A DNA stretch of 64,000 nucleotides, from assembly GCA_963920665.1 (NCBI GenBank), contig OY987264.1, positions 20,316,906 to 20,380,905 on the forward strand, read 5' to 3'. Both the position numbers and the translations under genes were made by a program. This DNA is from Straminergon stramineum. Its lineage: Eukaryota > Streptophyta > Bryopsida > Hypnales > Calliergonaceae. Of the stretch, positions 35,581 to 47,834 are shown in pieces. How positions within the stretch are numbered: the first letter of the stretch is position 1; each line of letters starts with the position of its first letter. The notes beneath the pieces are model-generated. The model had not been told where the DNA came from. It ran no database searches and worked only from the letters and a program-made list of their open reading frames with translations.

Positions 35581-36524
35581 AAATGGTTGAGGCCAAGCTA
35601 TTTTTTCTACCATGCCATTTGCTCACCAACTAAATAGAAGAGCCCATGCTTGCCTAACTATGAGCTTGGCATGGAATCCCTCTAGTGACTTGTTGTTCAT
35701 CACCTTTTCCATGTCCCTTCAATTTTGGATTCATTGTTGGGATTTCACCATTCCAACAACTTGTTGGACAAGCAATATTGGTGGTATGAATAGTAGCCTT
35801 GACTTTATGGATAGTGGCTCAAATATTTTTGAGTGTCTTGGATATTCTACCTCACAATGGGGACTAGGCACATGGAATCAACAAAGAGATTTGTGGAGCC
35901 CTTCATGAGACATTTGGTGAGTCAAATTTTTGTGTCACAATGCGGATTCTCTATTGTCCACCAAAGAACTCTACAACGTCATCAACCAATGTAGATTTTT
36001 ACTCAAAGTGTACTAACAATAAGGTACTAGACATACTCATTCTCTTCCCTATGGGAATTCTTCCTTCATGTACCACTAGTGCACATTTTTTTCTAGAATG
36101 TATTACATTGGTATGTAAAGAGAGAATTAGTTGGAGGGATGGGAATGGATATATGTACCTTTTATCAATTTGTGAGAGCATAGATTCCTTTAATTACATA
36201 TGTGATTGCAAGAAACACTTCACATTTTTGGCTCAAAAGTGTAGTTTTTGGCTATAGGATTGGCACTTTGGCAATACTATGTGTCATCATCACCCCTCCA
36301 AAATCTAAACCATAAATTTAGAGTGTTTATAGATTTGAACTGTTAATTTAGTATTATGCATTATTATTGATTTCTACGAGTACTACAGAAGCTCTTGAGA
36401 GCAAAAGATAGTAGAAAAGGGTCGTTGCAAGAAACACCGTTTGTTTTGCGTAGTGTTTTGGAAACCAGTTTCTATCAACAACTAGAACTTTTGAATTATA
36501 AACTTAATGCCCAAAATAAAAAAT
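35581..36524. other. AT-rich intergenic DNA, no gene recognised
   Basis: It contains two frames of about 100 codons (35612 and 35940, plus strand) with no motif and no composition shift. Not called as genes. Confidence 0.4.
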
Positions 36525-37392
36525 CAATTTCTAGAATTTTTGATTGTCATCATACCATCTATTTTTCAAAAATTAAAAAAAATCATTTTATATTTAAAAA
36601 TCAATTTTGTGTAGTAGTTATGCTTTTAGATTTAGGGGTTTCTTATACTAAATACCGGTTCAATTTAATGATTTTTGGTTGAAATTTCTATGGTATATTT
36701 CTATAGTAGGTAGACATGTCCCTACCAAAGGGCATCTAAAAAATCATTATTTTATGTCCTCCACATTTGTGCAAAGAGGCCTCTCTGGCACACGCACTTG
36801 TAAATATTAGAAATGGTTTTGACCTCATTTTTTTGGTCAAAACTCATCACTACAAAGTACTCAAAAATGTAAGATTTTTAGTTTTATTTAAAATTGATTT
36901 TCCCATTTTATAAAAATAAAAATCTCCAACTATGTATTTTCTTCACCAGAATTCTATGTCCAAAAAGTTGTCCCAATAAATACAATTTGGACATTTTAAT
37001 TTGTAGAAAATAGGAAAATAAATTAAAAAAAAACTAAAAATTGGCCATTGGAAAAGACTTTATGGCAATGAGATTCGATCAAATAAATAAGGTCAAAACC
37101 ATTTCTAATGTTTACAAGTGCACGTGCAAGAGAGGCCTCTTTGCACAAACGTGGAGGACATAAAATAATTTTTTTTAGATTCCCTTTGGTAGGGACATGT
37201 CTACCTACTATAGGAATATACCACAGAAATTTCAACCAAAAATCATTAATTTAATCTGATAATTAGTATTAAAAAACCCTAAACTTGAAAGTGTGACATA
37301 TTAATATAATGGACATTTAAATATAAAATGATTTTTTTAAATTTCTAAAAAATAATAAATATAATGACAATCAAGTTAACTAGAGAATCTAG
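36525..37392. repeat. inverted repeat with ~360-bp arms
   Basis: The left arm (about 36525-36885) and right arm (about 37020-37392) are inverted copies. Pairs include GTAGGTAGACATGTCCCTAC at 36705 with its complement at 37189, and GAGGCCTCTCTGGCACACGC with a diverged complement at 37115. A spacer of about 135 bp is AT-rich. It could be a foldback element or a long hairpin RNA locus. Confidence 0.8.
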
Positions 37393-38804
37393 ATAATCAT
37401 TTTTTTTATTACTTACACGAATCAACAAATCATTTTGTAGTTTCAGAGTAGTAATTCACCATACTTCAAACCGCTTATTCAAATTATTTTAGGTATTGTT
37501 ACTATAACTTTATCTATGCCACAATTGCATTGGCTGACAAATGAAGAGTAAGTGGAAGATACAAATTCATTTTTGAATCCTATAAAGCCAATCACTTTGT
37601 TTGCAAGGTTTGAATGCAAGTTTGGGTTGATACTCCAATTGAGTTGATTGGTGGTTGGTGAGCATGGTTGGGACTAAACTACAAATTTGAAATACTGTCA
37701 CATTTAGTAGTCTATGGCTTTGTTGTCCTTCCCCCAACAAAATAAAGTAGAATATTGTACATCATTTCATCCCTCCCAAAAAATGATGCAAAATATTCTA
37801 TATCCTATCAAAAGCTATGATGGCAAGTATAATTATGCAAGACAATGGTGAATAGTATCAAAATTAGTCAATAATCAAAGTAGTAATAACGAAAACTAAT
37901 TAAAACTAATTAGTTTTTAAACCAATAATCAAACCCAATTGATAATCAAACTTAAAAGAGTCATTTAAATATGACAATAGCCATTTCAAGAATATGTGTC
38001 ATTTAAAAATTGTTGGACGCTCTTCGTCAAAAGATTTGAGGTAGAGCCTTTCAAACTTCTAAATGTTATGTTGACAAAAGTTAAAAGTCAATCTATTATG
38101 TACTTGTATATTAACATTTAATTGTTACTAGAATTGGTATAAAAATATGTTTCAAAGTTTTTATAATTTTCAAAAGGTTTAATGTTTTATTATTGTTGAT
38201 TGCTAAAATCCAACTAGTAGGCCAAGAATGAAGAAGAAATGGACAATGACAAGTTGATAATAATATAAAAAAGAAATCATACAGAACACCAAAAATAAAT
38301 TGGACCATATTCTATATTTGAATTTAGAAAACATCATCTTTCATTGATTTAAAAAAAAAGGATTTATACAATTCTAATTTCTAATAAAATAAATTTTTTA
38401 ACACAAAAAACAAACTAAACTTAGTTACAAATTATGATGTGTATTCCATTATTCCCCATAGTACACTAATTTGAATTATTGGAGTGTGTTACAAAATGAA
38501 CACACGATAGTCATAGCTTTTTAGAAGGAGAAAAATTTCTATCCATATAAGGTGAAAACACCCAATAATATATGTGGACCCATTTTTTACGAGTGGACTT
38601 TTTTTTGAAAGTGTCCACAATTTAATTTTCCAAAGTGATACTTAAATTTGTAAGGTGAAAATATCCAAAAATGCACTCAACAAATAAACTTCTAGGACAC
38701 TTATAGAAGCAACGACCTCATGTTACCATTGTTGGAAGAAAGAGTAGGTGAGTGCTTCTTACCCCACTACTCTATCCAACAAATGATGGACATTCTGCCT
38801 AATG
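37393..38804. other. AT-rich intergenic DNA, nothing recognised
   Basis: No open frame, RNA or repeat boundary was found in this very AT-rich stretch. Confidence 0.5.
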
Positions 38805-39737
38805 ATAACCTCTAAAGGACTTGCCTTGTGTTTTTGGTAGCAACATTTTTGGGGGCAGGTACATGCGAGCGGAGATTTGACTTGTATAGGCTGATTTTTT
38901 TACAAGGTGTGGATGAGGAATATCTTCCATGAGTGCTAAATTTCATTGCCTTTGAGTATACAAGTGAAAAATTGTGATGCAAAATGTTGTCTAATTCTCA
39001 ACTTGGGCAACTCGGGTAGATTAGGAAAAATCACTTTTTTCAAAAAATATAAATTTAAAATTGGTTTTCTAGATTTACATATACGAGGAAAGCTTTGAAT
39101 CATTCCATTTTAATCAATGAGATGAAGGTTATGAGGAGTTTTAGTTTGCAGGTAGTTATGGAATCCCTACTCTAAAATAATCTTTGAAGTCCTTTATTTA
39201 ATTCAATTTTTAATACTTTTTGAAGAAAATAAAATCATAAGATGTAGATTGTTTATTACAACATTACAACTATTGGGATTGACATTTTTCAATTCTATAA
39301 ATAAATTCTTAACAATTTAGTATTTTGAATCATTCTCTATGTCTTTCTACTTATTAGTTTTTTCATACATCTTGTACAATTCCATGTGATCTGAATTTTC
39401 TTAAGCTTGTTGTTGACTTGCCTTGAAGAATGAATCCAATGAAGCACCAACATTTTTGACATTTTTTAATGCAAATGTGACCTTGTGAAGTAAAATCACC
39501 CATTTTTTCATAGGGCCCTAGATAGGATTTTTGTCAATTCAAATGCTAATATCTTGCAATCTACAAGGTGAATATTTTTGAATTTTCTTTTCACATCTTC
39601 TCAAACTAGCTTACTACAAGATCCTACGGTTCTATGTGTCCAAAAATATAATTTTTCTAAAATTTGATACTTGTAATAGAAATGGCAGTTTTGGAGTGTT
39701 TATAGTCAATACACAGGTAAGGAACTTTAGGGGTTAA
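38805..39737 (+). mobile_element. TTAA-bounded MITE, group A copy 4 (933 bp)
   Basis: The left end has decayed to ATAACCTCTAAAGGACTTG. The right end is intact (CTTTAGGGGTTAA). Internal blocks such as TTTGAATCATTC and TTGTACAATTCC match the other group A copies. Confidence 0.75.
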
Positions 39738-40255
39738 ACACTCTGTATTTTTTTTCATAAAACCAAAAAATACTAGCTAATAATAGAGGTTATGAGTTCA
39801 TATTTACCCTACATGGTGCTTTGCTACATGCCTAAACCCTATTTGTTTCACTACATAGGGATTAGGTGCTTCAATATTATTGTAATATATGAGAAGGCAA
39901 TGGACGTGCATTGAACCCACAATGGATAGTTGATGAACTTCATCTCATTCTTGAACCGTTACCCAGCCATTCTTTAGCAATGGCCTTGAGGTCACTAGTT
40001 CTACAGACTACCCAAACTTCTTCGAGATTAAACAATTTTTACACTTAATTGCTATTGATTGATTGTTGGTTTTCTAGATTTTGATTTTGTGACAAGTCTA
40101 TGTTATAGTTATATTGGTTCAGGGAACTTCTACTTTAAAACTTTATAGTAATTATATCTCTTATTTAAAAAATTTCATTATTTAAAAAAAATTCATGATT
40201 TTCAATTTCTAATACTACAAAAATATGATTTTCTTGAAAAAGGTGTCTCCAAGTG
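39738..40255. other. AT-rich intergenic DNA
   Basis: Nothing recognised. Confidence 0.45.
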
Positions 40256-40264
40256 CTTATCATG

Positions 40265-40507
40265 GGTCAAGGAGGATCGACCCCTTTGTTGCAATCCAAG
40301 GGTAAATATAGAAATTGCCCCCCTATCTTGTGCCATATAAGTTTTTGTATTTCTTCTGCTCTCCTAGCTAATTCAAGACCTCTGATTGCAAATATGAATT
40401 CAGAATTTGCAAATTTTACCATGGGTGGCAAATAAAAAATTCCAGTGTTTTCTCCAGGGGTAAAACATGGGACAATAAGGGAATCAATCCTCCCTGGCAG
40501 CCTAGCC
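40265..40507. mobile_element. Mutator-like MITE (copy 6) with perfect 9-bp target duplication
   Basis: CTTATCATG flanks the element at 40256-40264 and 40508-40516. The left end GGTCAAGGAGGATCGACCCC pairs with GGGAGGATTGATTCC inward from the right. The core is in the opposite orientation to copies 1, 3 and 4. Confidence 0.8.
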
Positions 40508-40516
40508 CTTATCATG

Positions 40517-41700
40517 ACGTTTTTGAATGTTTTCACGTTGGTAACTATTGTGGGCTTGAACGGTAAACTTGAATAACGCTACTGCAGATTATATTCATCA
40601 TCGTCTCTGGACCAAGATGGAGGAGGCGAGCGAATAGTTTTGGGTTTCGTAGTAGCGTAGGCTGAGTCGCAGCCGTGTTGAACTCTAGTATCGAACATTG
40701 ACCCAAGTTGCTACAAAATGAGCTGGCTACAGTCATCCCACATCATCAATCTCGAACAGCCCAAGATCTCTCACTGTGGAAGTCCGTCGAAGAAAAGAGA
40801 TCCTAAGCAGTTCTAGATAAACATTCCACAATGACTCAGTCCTTTAGATTTTGACCGAACGTGGCCCCTTTGACAACAGCCTACTTTACTGTACATATGG
40901 CGGAAGCATTCGCACGCAAGATCCGAGCACGGCGGAAGTTAAAGCCACCAGTCCCACCACCACGTCGGGATCGACTGAGTCATTGTCGGCACTCCGCTGC
41001 GTCGCCAGCGCGGTGAAATTCCTTATAATTCCGGTGTCTGTATTCGAAATACTACTTTAAAACTTTTGTGTGGTACAAGTTGCAAAAATATAAGCTAGTT
41101 AAAACTGGCCAACACAGCAGAGTGAGGCAATCAGTCAGTGTCTGTATTTCGAACCTGGTGACGGACGTGACGGGGTGCAGGAAAATTCCACTGACTGCAG
41201 TACTGTACTGTCGACCCAGGCGCCAAGCCAGGACCTGGCTCCAATAATTTGAGCACAGATCGAGGAAGTCATTGCAGTTGATTGCTTTAAAAATAAAAAT
41301 AGAAAAAAATAAATTAATAGAGCTGATTCGGAATTTCGGACGGGAACGCAAGTTGGTATGGTGCACAGAACCACGTGCCGGTATTCGAGACTGGTAACTT
41401 ACAGAGCTGGCTTTCCGGGGATTCTCCGACGGAACGTGGGCGTGATGAGGTCGAGTTTGGAAAAATTTAGCTTAGTTTAGCTAGGCTTGGCTAAAATTGT
41501 CTGTAGGCGATGGAATTGCATCGAAATCTGCTTTACCGTCCTTCCGAATTGCCAAGAATTGAGTCGGGTGAATCATGTTCCACTTTGGCTCCCGAAACAA
41601 AGCGCTCGTGAAAGTGTTGGGAACCGGTACTATTGGCAGATTTTTTGAAAGATTGCTAAAAGTTGTTAAATTCTTGCTTGTTGAAGTGGTTAGCCATGCC
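40517..41700. other. less AT-rich island, possible relic exons
   Basis: CpG-containing DNA with short open frames on both strands (40851-41060 plus, 41052-41374 minus, 41481-41702 minus), none with an identifiable domain. The word TCTGTATTTCGAA recurs with variation near 41038, 41142 and 41381, suggesting local duplication. Confidence 0.3.
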
Positions 41701-41753
41701 ATTGAATCTTAAAATATTAGATTCTAGGCAACACAAAAAAATCAAAGAGACTC

Positions 41754-41897
41754 AGGGACGCTTTACACAGACATAGAGGCCCGGCCATTTCCCTTGGGAC
41801 CCATTCTACAAATTTCAGCCTTTTGTCCAATTGCAAGTGAGGATTTGGGGCCTCTTATACAACAAATTGGCCCAGCCTCTAGGTGTAAAGTGTCTCT
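41754..41897. mobile_element. 144-bp foldback MITE
   Basis: The left arm AGGGACGCTTTACACAGACA is followed by TAGAGGCCCGGCCA, and the right arm pairs with it as AGAGACACTTTACACCTAGA inward. No target duplication was identified. Confidence 0.6.
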
Positions 41898-43180
41898 AAA
41901 AATAAAAATTCATTTTTTTTTCATCTAGTGTATATTTTTTCAATTTGAAAAATCTTTTACTAACTTCATATGTATAGGTGACAAGAACGTTATGAAGCAT
42001 TTTGGCTTGTCAGCATATAAATTTTTATTTTAAATTTTTTTAATATATTGGCTTTGTTTTTTAGCTCAATTTATATAATTTCCAAAAATAAATGTACACA
42101 AGGTGTCAAGGCTTAGTTTACTTCCCTAGAACAATGTCACCATTGGGATTCATGTATTAGAGAATTTGCACATTTTCATTCCATCTCAAAAGTATTAATA
42201 ATTTTTTATTTCCATCTCTAATATAAAAAAATTCTATTGGAAAAAATTTAAAGAATGATAATCAAGTATTTTAAAATCAAAATGATGTCAAGAGGATTCA
42301 AAATCTTATAATCTATTTCCTACTATCCCTTCAAAAAGGATTTTAGTCGCTTCAAATGCTAATATCTTCCAATCTATAAGGTCAAACTTTACAAAAAATT
42401 TACTACATGTTATTAATATATATATTTAGTGTAAAAACCTATCATTGGATACCCCAAATTTCCAATTTTAAAATTTTTCTAGCCTCAATGCAATTGAAAT
42501 GACAAGTTTGACTGTTTTTGGACACAAAAGAGGCCTTCAAATTGGAGGGGATTATGGTTTATTGGTCACAATAAATTATGTCTAAACTAGAAAAATAATA
42601 TAGATAAAATGACAAAATTGAATGCAAGTATGTTATAGTATATGAAATTAGTACACTATATTTTGTACATACTACATAGCATTGTAAAACCTTCTAAAAA
42701 GACTAGTCTAAAAGTACTTTAGAGTATTCTTCAATAATGTTACTAGCTTATCACTAGGTGCTTCACAATTTTTAAAAGAATGGATAGGAAAACAAACTTC
42801 TAAAATTCAGATCTTATGACTAGATTTTTTTTATGGTCCAATCTGTTCAACTCAAATGCTCTAAATCTACATTTGTTGTACTACCACTCTCTCTTAAACT
42901 TGAGGTATATTTACAGTCTCAAGCTTGAGAACTGGACGGTGTATTTACAGTCTCAAATTTGAGGTATGTTTACACTTATTGTAAGGACGAGCATTAAGAT
43001 ATTAGTCCAAATCTAGTCCGAATGTGAACCAAAATTAATTCTTAGAACTCTTCTAACACCACAAAGCATATCAAGTGTGAACATGTATGCAATTGTGCAC
43101 ATAATAAATTGGTAATTAGTATGACCAAGAGTAAATTTCAAGGTCCCTGACGCCTACCAGCTAATCTATCGGCAACGCGT
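41898..43180. other. AT-rich intergenic DNA
   Basis: Only a short direct repeat (GTATATTTACAGTCTCAAGC and a near copy 41 bases later, at 42906 and 42941) was noticed. Confidence 0.45.
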
Positions 43181-43500
43181 CCGAGTGTGGGGACCCAAGA
43201 CGTGTGGACTCCCATCGATCCTCAAAACCCGCAGCCTCTCAGCGTTGTCGGTAACCCTGGGTCCCCGCCCAGCGTCGCGCACGTCCAATATAAGCTTAAC
43301 CACAATTTTCTCTTTCCCATACCGACTAACCCAAAGTAAAACAATGAAATTTCCAGCTTACAAAAGTAATAATAAACCCAGCTCAATCGTCGGTACCTCG
43401 CCCCCCTTCCAAGACGTGATCAGGAAGAATCCCCTCCGTCGGAGTGGGTGTGCTGGCTCGTGCAACCTGTAATGGAGGCGGCCGGGCTATAAGAGCTTCC
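43181..43500 (+). promoter_or_regulatory. core promoter region of the AP2/ERF gene
   Basis: A composition shift begins near 43180. TATAAG at 43488-43493 in CTATAAGAGC is a good TATA box, about 620 bp before the start codon. Transcription would begin near 43520. Confidence 0.5.
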
Positions 43501-43554
43501 CCCACGACTCCCCTTTCTCAGATTACTGAGCTTGAACGTCCCCAATCCCTGTAC

Positions 43555-43762
43555 ATGGTCCATCAGTCTGTGATCGAAGTTGCGATATTATGCAAGTCCA
43601 GGTTTGGGAGTTTTCCGGGGCATGTTCCGCTTGTGTGAAAATTGTAAAGATTGTCTGAGCTCTAGTTTTGAGCTTCGGAGATTTTGCACTCTTTTGGGGG
43701 GAGGGATTTACGGAACCAACTTTGTAGTTGGATTAAGCAAGGGAGGATTAGCAGGGATCTAG
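43555..43762 (+). promoter_or_regulatory. two overlapping upstream ORFs in the AP2/ERF leader
   Basis: An ATG at 43555 opens 27 codons (MVHQSVIEVAILCKSRFGSF...) to TGA at 43638. A second ATG at 43622 opens 46 codons (MFRLCENCKDCLSSSFELRR...) to TAG at 43762. If the leader is unspliced, these could repress main-ORF translation. Confidence 0.4.
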
Positions 43763-44000
43763 ATTGATCCGGGTGTCGAATTTTGCGGTGATCTAGATTG
43801 AGCCTTGTATCCAATTTTGCAGTGCTCTAACTCTAGATACCAACAAGCTTTCGAGATTTTGCACTCTCGTTTTGTGCGCACGCGCTGCAGAGCTTGTGAA
43901 TGAATTTGGCGGGGTTTGAGAATTTTGCAGAGGTCTAGCAGAGATCTAGTTCTAGAAACCGACAAAGTTTTCGAGATTTTGCACTCCTGTTTTGTTCGAG
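43670..44000 (+). repeat. degenerate triplicated segment in the AP2/ERF leader
   Basis: GAGATTTTGCACTC occurs at 43678, 43854 and 43973. GATCTAG, CTCTAGATACC or TTCTAGAAACC and GAATTTTGC words recur between them in the same order. The unit is roughly 120 bp in the last two copies. Confidence 0.65.
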
Positions 44001-44111
44001 TAACAGAATTTGAGGTTGATTTTGACGCCTTTCGTGAATTTCGAGAGATTGGGTTGGCTGTAGGAGTTGAATAACTCTAGGGAGTTTTGGTCAGAAGTTG
44101 AAAGGGTCGAA

Positions 44112-44702
44112 ATGCCGGGCGAAGCGCAGTACATCAGCTCTAGCCCAACCAGCCACCGCTATGGCGCTCCCCCCGCCGCCCCTTTGAAACACTTCCGCCG
44201 TTCCGACATCCTCCACCCTGTCTCGCACGTCGTGGCCCACGAGAAGTACAGGGGCATCCGCTACCGCCCCGAGCTCGGTCGATACATCAGCGAGATCCGT
44301 CCCGCGCAGCCTCGCAAGCGCAAGATCTGGCTTGGGACATATAAGACCGCAGAAGAGGCTGCTCGCGCGTTCGATGCGGGAGTTTTTTACACGAAGAAGC
44401 CGATCCCATACAACTTCGAGGACTCCTCGTCCATTCTTGAGCCTCTACCCGACAATCTCCTCCCGGACGAAGAGCACGTCGAGATTCAGAAGAGGGCGAA
44501 AGCTGCCGCGGCCAGGGCGCAACCAACTGATCCCAAGCAGCAGGAGTCTGACATAAAACTCGTCACGAAATCGCAATCGTACGTTTCTCATCATCGACAG
44601 AACTACACCCACCACTACAATCACGAGGAACACTTGTATCCGCGCCACGAGATTCCCAGGGAGATTCCCAGGGAGATTCAATTCGCCGTTCTCAACAGGT
44701 GA
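44112..44702 (+). CDS. AP2/ERF-domain transcription factor
   Basis: The single-exon gene encodes 196 aa from the ATG at 44112, the first in-frame ATG after the leader, to TGA at 44702. ERF-family proteins bind GCC-box or DRE-type promoter sites in the nucleus through one AP2 domain. The domain spans about residues 46-102: YRGIRYRP starts it, SEIRP and IWLGTY follow, and AARAFD forms the RAYD-type element. The two Trp positions of the usual RxWGxW stretch are replaced (RPELGRYISEIR), while the WLG Trp is kept. The C-terminal part has an Ala-rich helix (127-136), a His/Tyr-rich stretch (159-179) and a tandem IPREIPREIQ made by a 15-bp duplication. No EAR motif is seen at the end. Codon use is GC-rich and unlike the surrounding repeats. 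Subfamily placement (DREB or ERF) is not secure. Confidence 0.88.
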   Translation: MPGEAQYISSSPTSHRYGAPPAAPLKHFRRSDILHPVSHVVAHEKYRGIRYRPELGRYISEIRPAQPRKRKIWLGTYKTAEEAARAFDAGVFYTKKPIPYNFEDSSSILEPLPDNLLPDEEHVEIQKRAKAAAARAQPTDPKQQESDIKLVTKSQSYVSHHRQNYTHHYNHEEHLYPRHEIPREIPREIQFAVLNR

Positions 44703-46050
44703 ACTGGCACGGATTCCGTTGGAGTTCACTGGTGAATCCCCTTCTTGCAGTTTTAAGACCTTTCCTTTGCACGATCTATGAATCTTGCTTGTCAAAGATT
44801 CAAGCTTGGCAAACTGTCATTAGTTTTAGCAAGAAGCAAATTGTTCCCAATCGGTGACGTCGGAGATCAGGGTGGCAGCGGTGACAAAGAGTGACATCGG
44901 TGACATGTTCCCAATCACTGATATCGTGAATAGGATGAGTCTGTGCGAGTGCAATTGAGGTGCTATCAACTTCGGCTAGGATTTGCAACACCTGAGTACT
45001 GTCATGAAGTGCACAGTATACTTACTTTGAGGATTAGACGTGAGCTTGAGGCTTTCGTGCTGAGACTGAGACATAAGCTTGAGAATTGAGGCATGAGCTT
45101 GAGAATTGCGACTGAGCTTGCTTGCGGCAGTACGGTGAGATGAGGTTTGGTTGAGGCTGAGTATTCTGTATTGAGGTCTGTACAACGCGAAGAACTGAAG
45201 CGGAGATATTATCACTATTGGCAATCTTAAGTTGATTAATTGCCAGCGAGAGTTAGTATCCAGGTTGAAGTGATCATCGAGCTCATTGTAATCGTTGCCC
45301 TCAGTAGATGTTATATATTGTTCTGACACTGATTAGCAGTCTTTAGCCGTGTTCTGGTTAGCTTTTGGGGTGCGTTACTTAGGTTATTATGTACAGATTG
45401 AGAAACCAGACTCCACGCGAGAGGAGGTGGCGGGTTACTTGCACTGCATACCATTCAAATCCATGTGTGATCTTGATGTACATGCTCGAATTGACTGAAT
45501 GGTGTCTGTGTAAATCAATCTGTTGAACATTGGATTATCCATTTCTAAGTGTCCTTTCTTGTCGTTTTGAATCTTGTCTACAATCCTTGCTCAATACTGG
45601 ATCATATATCAATGTGAAAACACACTGTTTCCTTCAATTACATCAAATTGGTCACAAATTCAAAGATTTAAAAGATCAAAAGAGATTCGAGTATTACTTT
45701 TGACAAGACATTGTCCTGAAGCAGCATTGAAGATGACTGTCCAGGTAATCTGGTTGGATGTTGCTGTTTTTGTTCGAAGATGTTGAACAGAAATTTTCAT
45801 GGTTTACATTTTCTTCACTGACGTAAAGATCTGGCCGCAATATCTGTGCACTTGAGTCTGTAGATTTATGTTTGGGACAACCGGGAAGCAACCTCTGCAG
45901 TCCAGATGGATTGAGTTGCGGAGTGCGGACCAAATTGAAATAATTCCATGTGGATCCACGTGGAGGAAGTTTTCAAACCCGTAAGTGCTCCAAAGTCCAT
46001 ATTTTGGATGGGGAACATAGATTTTCAAGGCTATGTTTTGTCCAGTTTTT
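44703..46050 (+). other. AP2/ERF 3' flank
   Basis: Less AT-rich sequence with GTGAC-rich runs (44855-44905) and short tandem words GAGCTTGAGAATTG (45065-45105). Short minus-strand frames at 45694-46028 show no domain. I read this as 3' UTR and flank. Confidence 0.35.
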
Positions 46051-46639
46051 TACTTATTCATACAGTAATATGTTCAAATGTTTGAATATTTAAAAAGAAA
46101 CCTTCTTTTATGATTCTTTATGATCAATTTGATGAAATTGAGGTAAACCAAATATTTGTAGAAAGATGTAAGCTAAATTTTGTAAGTTACGATTGAAAAA
46201 TGTTTGGAAAAAGATTAAGAACTCATTATACCTGCAATTAGAATTTTTTTTTAAAAACATATGGAAAAAAATTATTACAGATCAAAAGTTTTGGTGGTAG
46301 AAATCTTCACTTTGTAAGTTTCTATTGGTCCAATAGTTGTAAAATATATACCTTTTCATGGAGGTATTGAAGCAATATGCAATTCAATTCTCAAGCTTCA
46401 ACACGACTTGTGGGCCCTAGAGAATCACCTACAAAATCATATATTGAAGAAAGTTGGATCTATTGTAAAGATTAATTTTTATTATTATTAATAGTTTTAT
46501 CTCTAAAACATTGAACATAGCTATATAGGTGCAGCAATGCAGACTATCAAGTGGTGTAGCCTTGTTCCATCTATAGGTTGTTGATCAATGTGAGTAGAAG
46601 TTGTAGATTTTGAATGGGTTGTATTTGGAACATTGTTCT

Positions 46640-47215
46640 TTCTCAAGCTAAATTCACATCTCACAATGTCAATGCAAGAGAGTTTCACCGTCATGGCATG
46701 TTTCAATTGGTTAAAGAGAGGCAAATTAAGACTGATAATGCTCAATGCTTGGCTTGTGCAAATTTCTAATAGGGTGGGTATGATGTAGAAATTTCATTGG
46801 TCTAGTAGTCAGAGAAATTTGAGAGAAATCTCTACTACTACCAACTAGTATTAACATATTGAGTATAGAACCACCTAACATAATCTAAATGCAAGAGACT
46901 TTCACCGTTGTGGCATCTTTTGATTGGTTAAGCAATCAAAGAAGTCAAATGGCTCAACTCTCCGACATTGACATTATGTCTGGTAATTGCAAAGTAATCA
47001 AAGATAATCGCCAATCAATACCAACCTTGCCACCCATGGCTTGTTAGGTTCTAGCCAATGATTATTTTTGATAACTTGGCGTGCTTTGCAATTATCTATT
47101 TTGTAAACATACAATAATTCATCAAACATATTTCATGACCTCACTCCCTGTTACTCAGTAGGTCCTAACCAATGATTATTTTCGATAACTTGGTTTGCTT
47201 TGCAATTAAAGCAAA
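46640..47215 (+). repeat. local direct repeats
   Basis: CAATGCAAGAGAGTTTCACC (46669) recurs as a variant near 46890, each followed by TGGCAT and a GATTGGTTAA-type word. The pair CAATGATTATTTTTGATAAC (47056) and CAATGATTATTTTCGATAAC (47170) is a second duplication. No element ends were found. Confidence 0.5.
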
Positions 47216-47660
47216 ACAACCCATTGTGATTAGAATTTGGAGTTTGCCCTCATGCCATTGCTGAAATTTTTCAAATTTTTTCCCATGTAAAGACAAGTGT
47301 GAGAAATAGTGAGAGCAACTGAAATTCTATTATTCAGACAAAGTATAAATTTGTTATGAATTTTTGAAGTGATTTGCTCCAAAGAGTTAGTAGGCTACTT
47401 GATAACCAACAAAAACTATATCCAATATGCTCATCTAAATCACCTAGAGTCGTCACAATAATTTCTAATGTGGAAGGCCTTGAAAAGTCACTTCCTACAA
47501 TGATTTACACTCAAAAAGTAGGGTACTCCTAATTAGGTCACTAACCACTCTATGAGTGTTAGGTTAGACATTGATTATGGCCTAAAAAACTATCATGAGG
47601 TCATTAGGTGTCCACTATGGGTCATCTGGCAATAATGGATGTTTTATCTTAAGTTACCTA
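47207..47660 (-). mobile_element. AAGGTAAA-type MITE (copy 1)
   Basis: It is homologous, in inverse orientation, to the elements at 49416-49913 and 51317-51865, sharing the GAGGTCATTAGG/AGTGATTAGTGAC region and the final CAACCCATTG-type end. Ends are approximate. Confidence 0.55.
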
Positions 47661-47834
47661 GTCCATTAACATAACTCATCAAACATACTTCATGATCATA
47701 CAACCTCAATTTTACTAATTCATTGGACTTGAATTGTCTAGGTTCACTAACTTTGGATTTTCTAGAGTTTATAGCCATTACAGCAGCAGACACCCATGGC
47801 AAGATCATCAGTAGACACCCATTACAACAATAAG

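Noticed and set aside
41052..41374. overlapping minus-strand frames of 104 and 79 codons
   Set aside because: Two frames overlap on the same strand, neither has a motif, and local word duplications explain the openness.
44067..44111. upstream extension of the AP2/ERF frame
   Set aside because: The extension starts with TTG, not a plant start codon; the first in-frame ATG is at 44112.
44287..44795. antisense and alternate frames over the AP2/ERF gene
   Set aside because: Shadows of the GC-rich AP2/ERF coding sequence.
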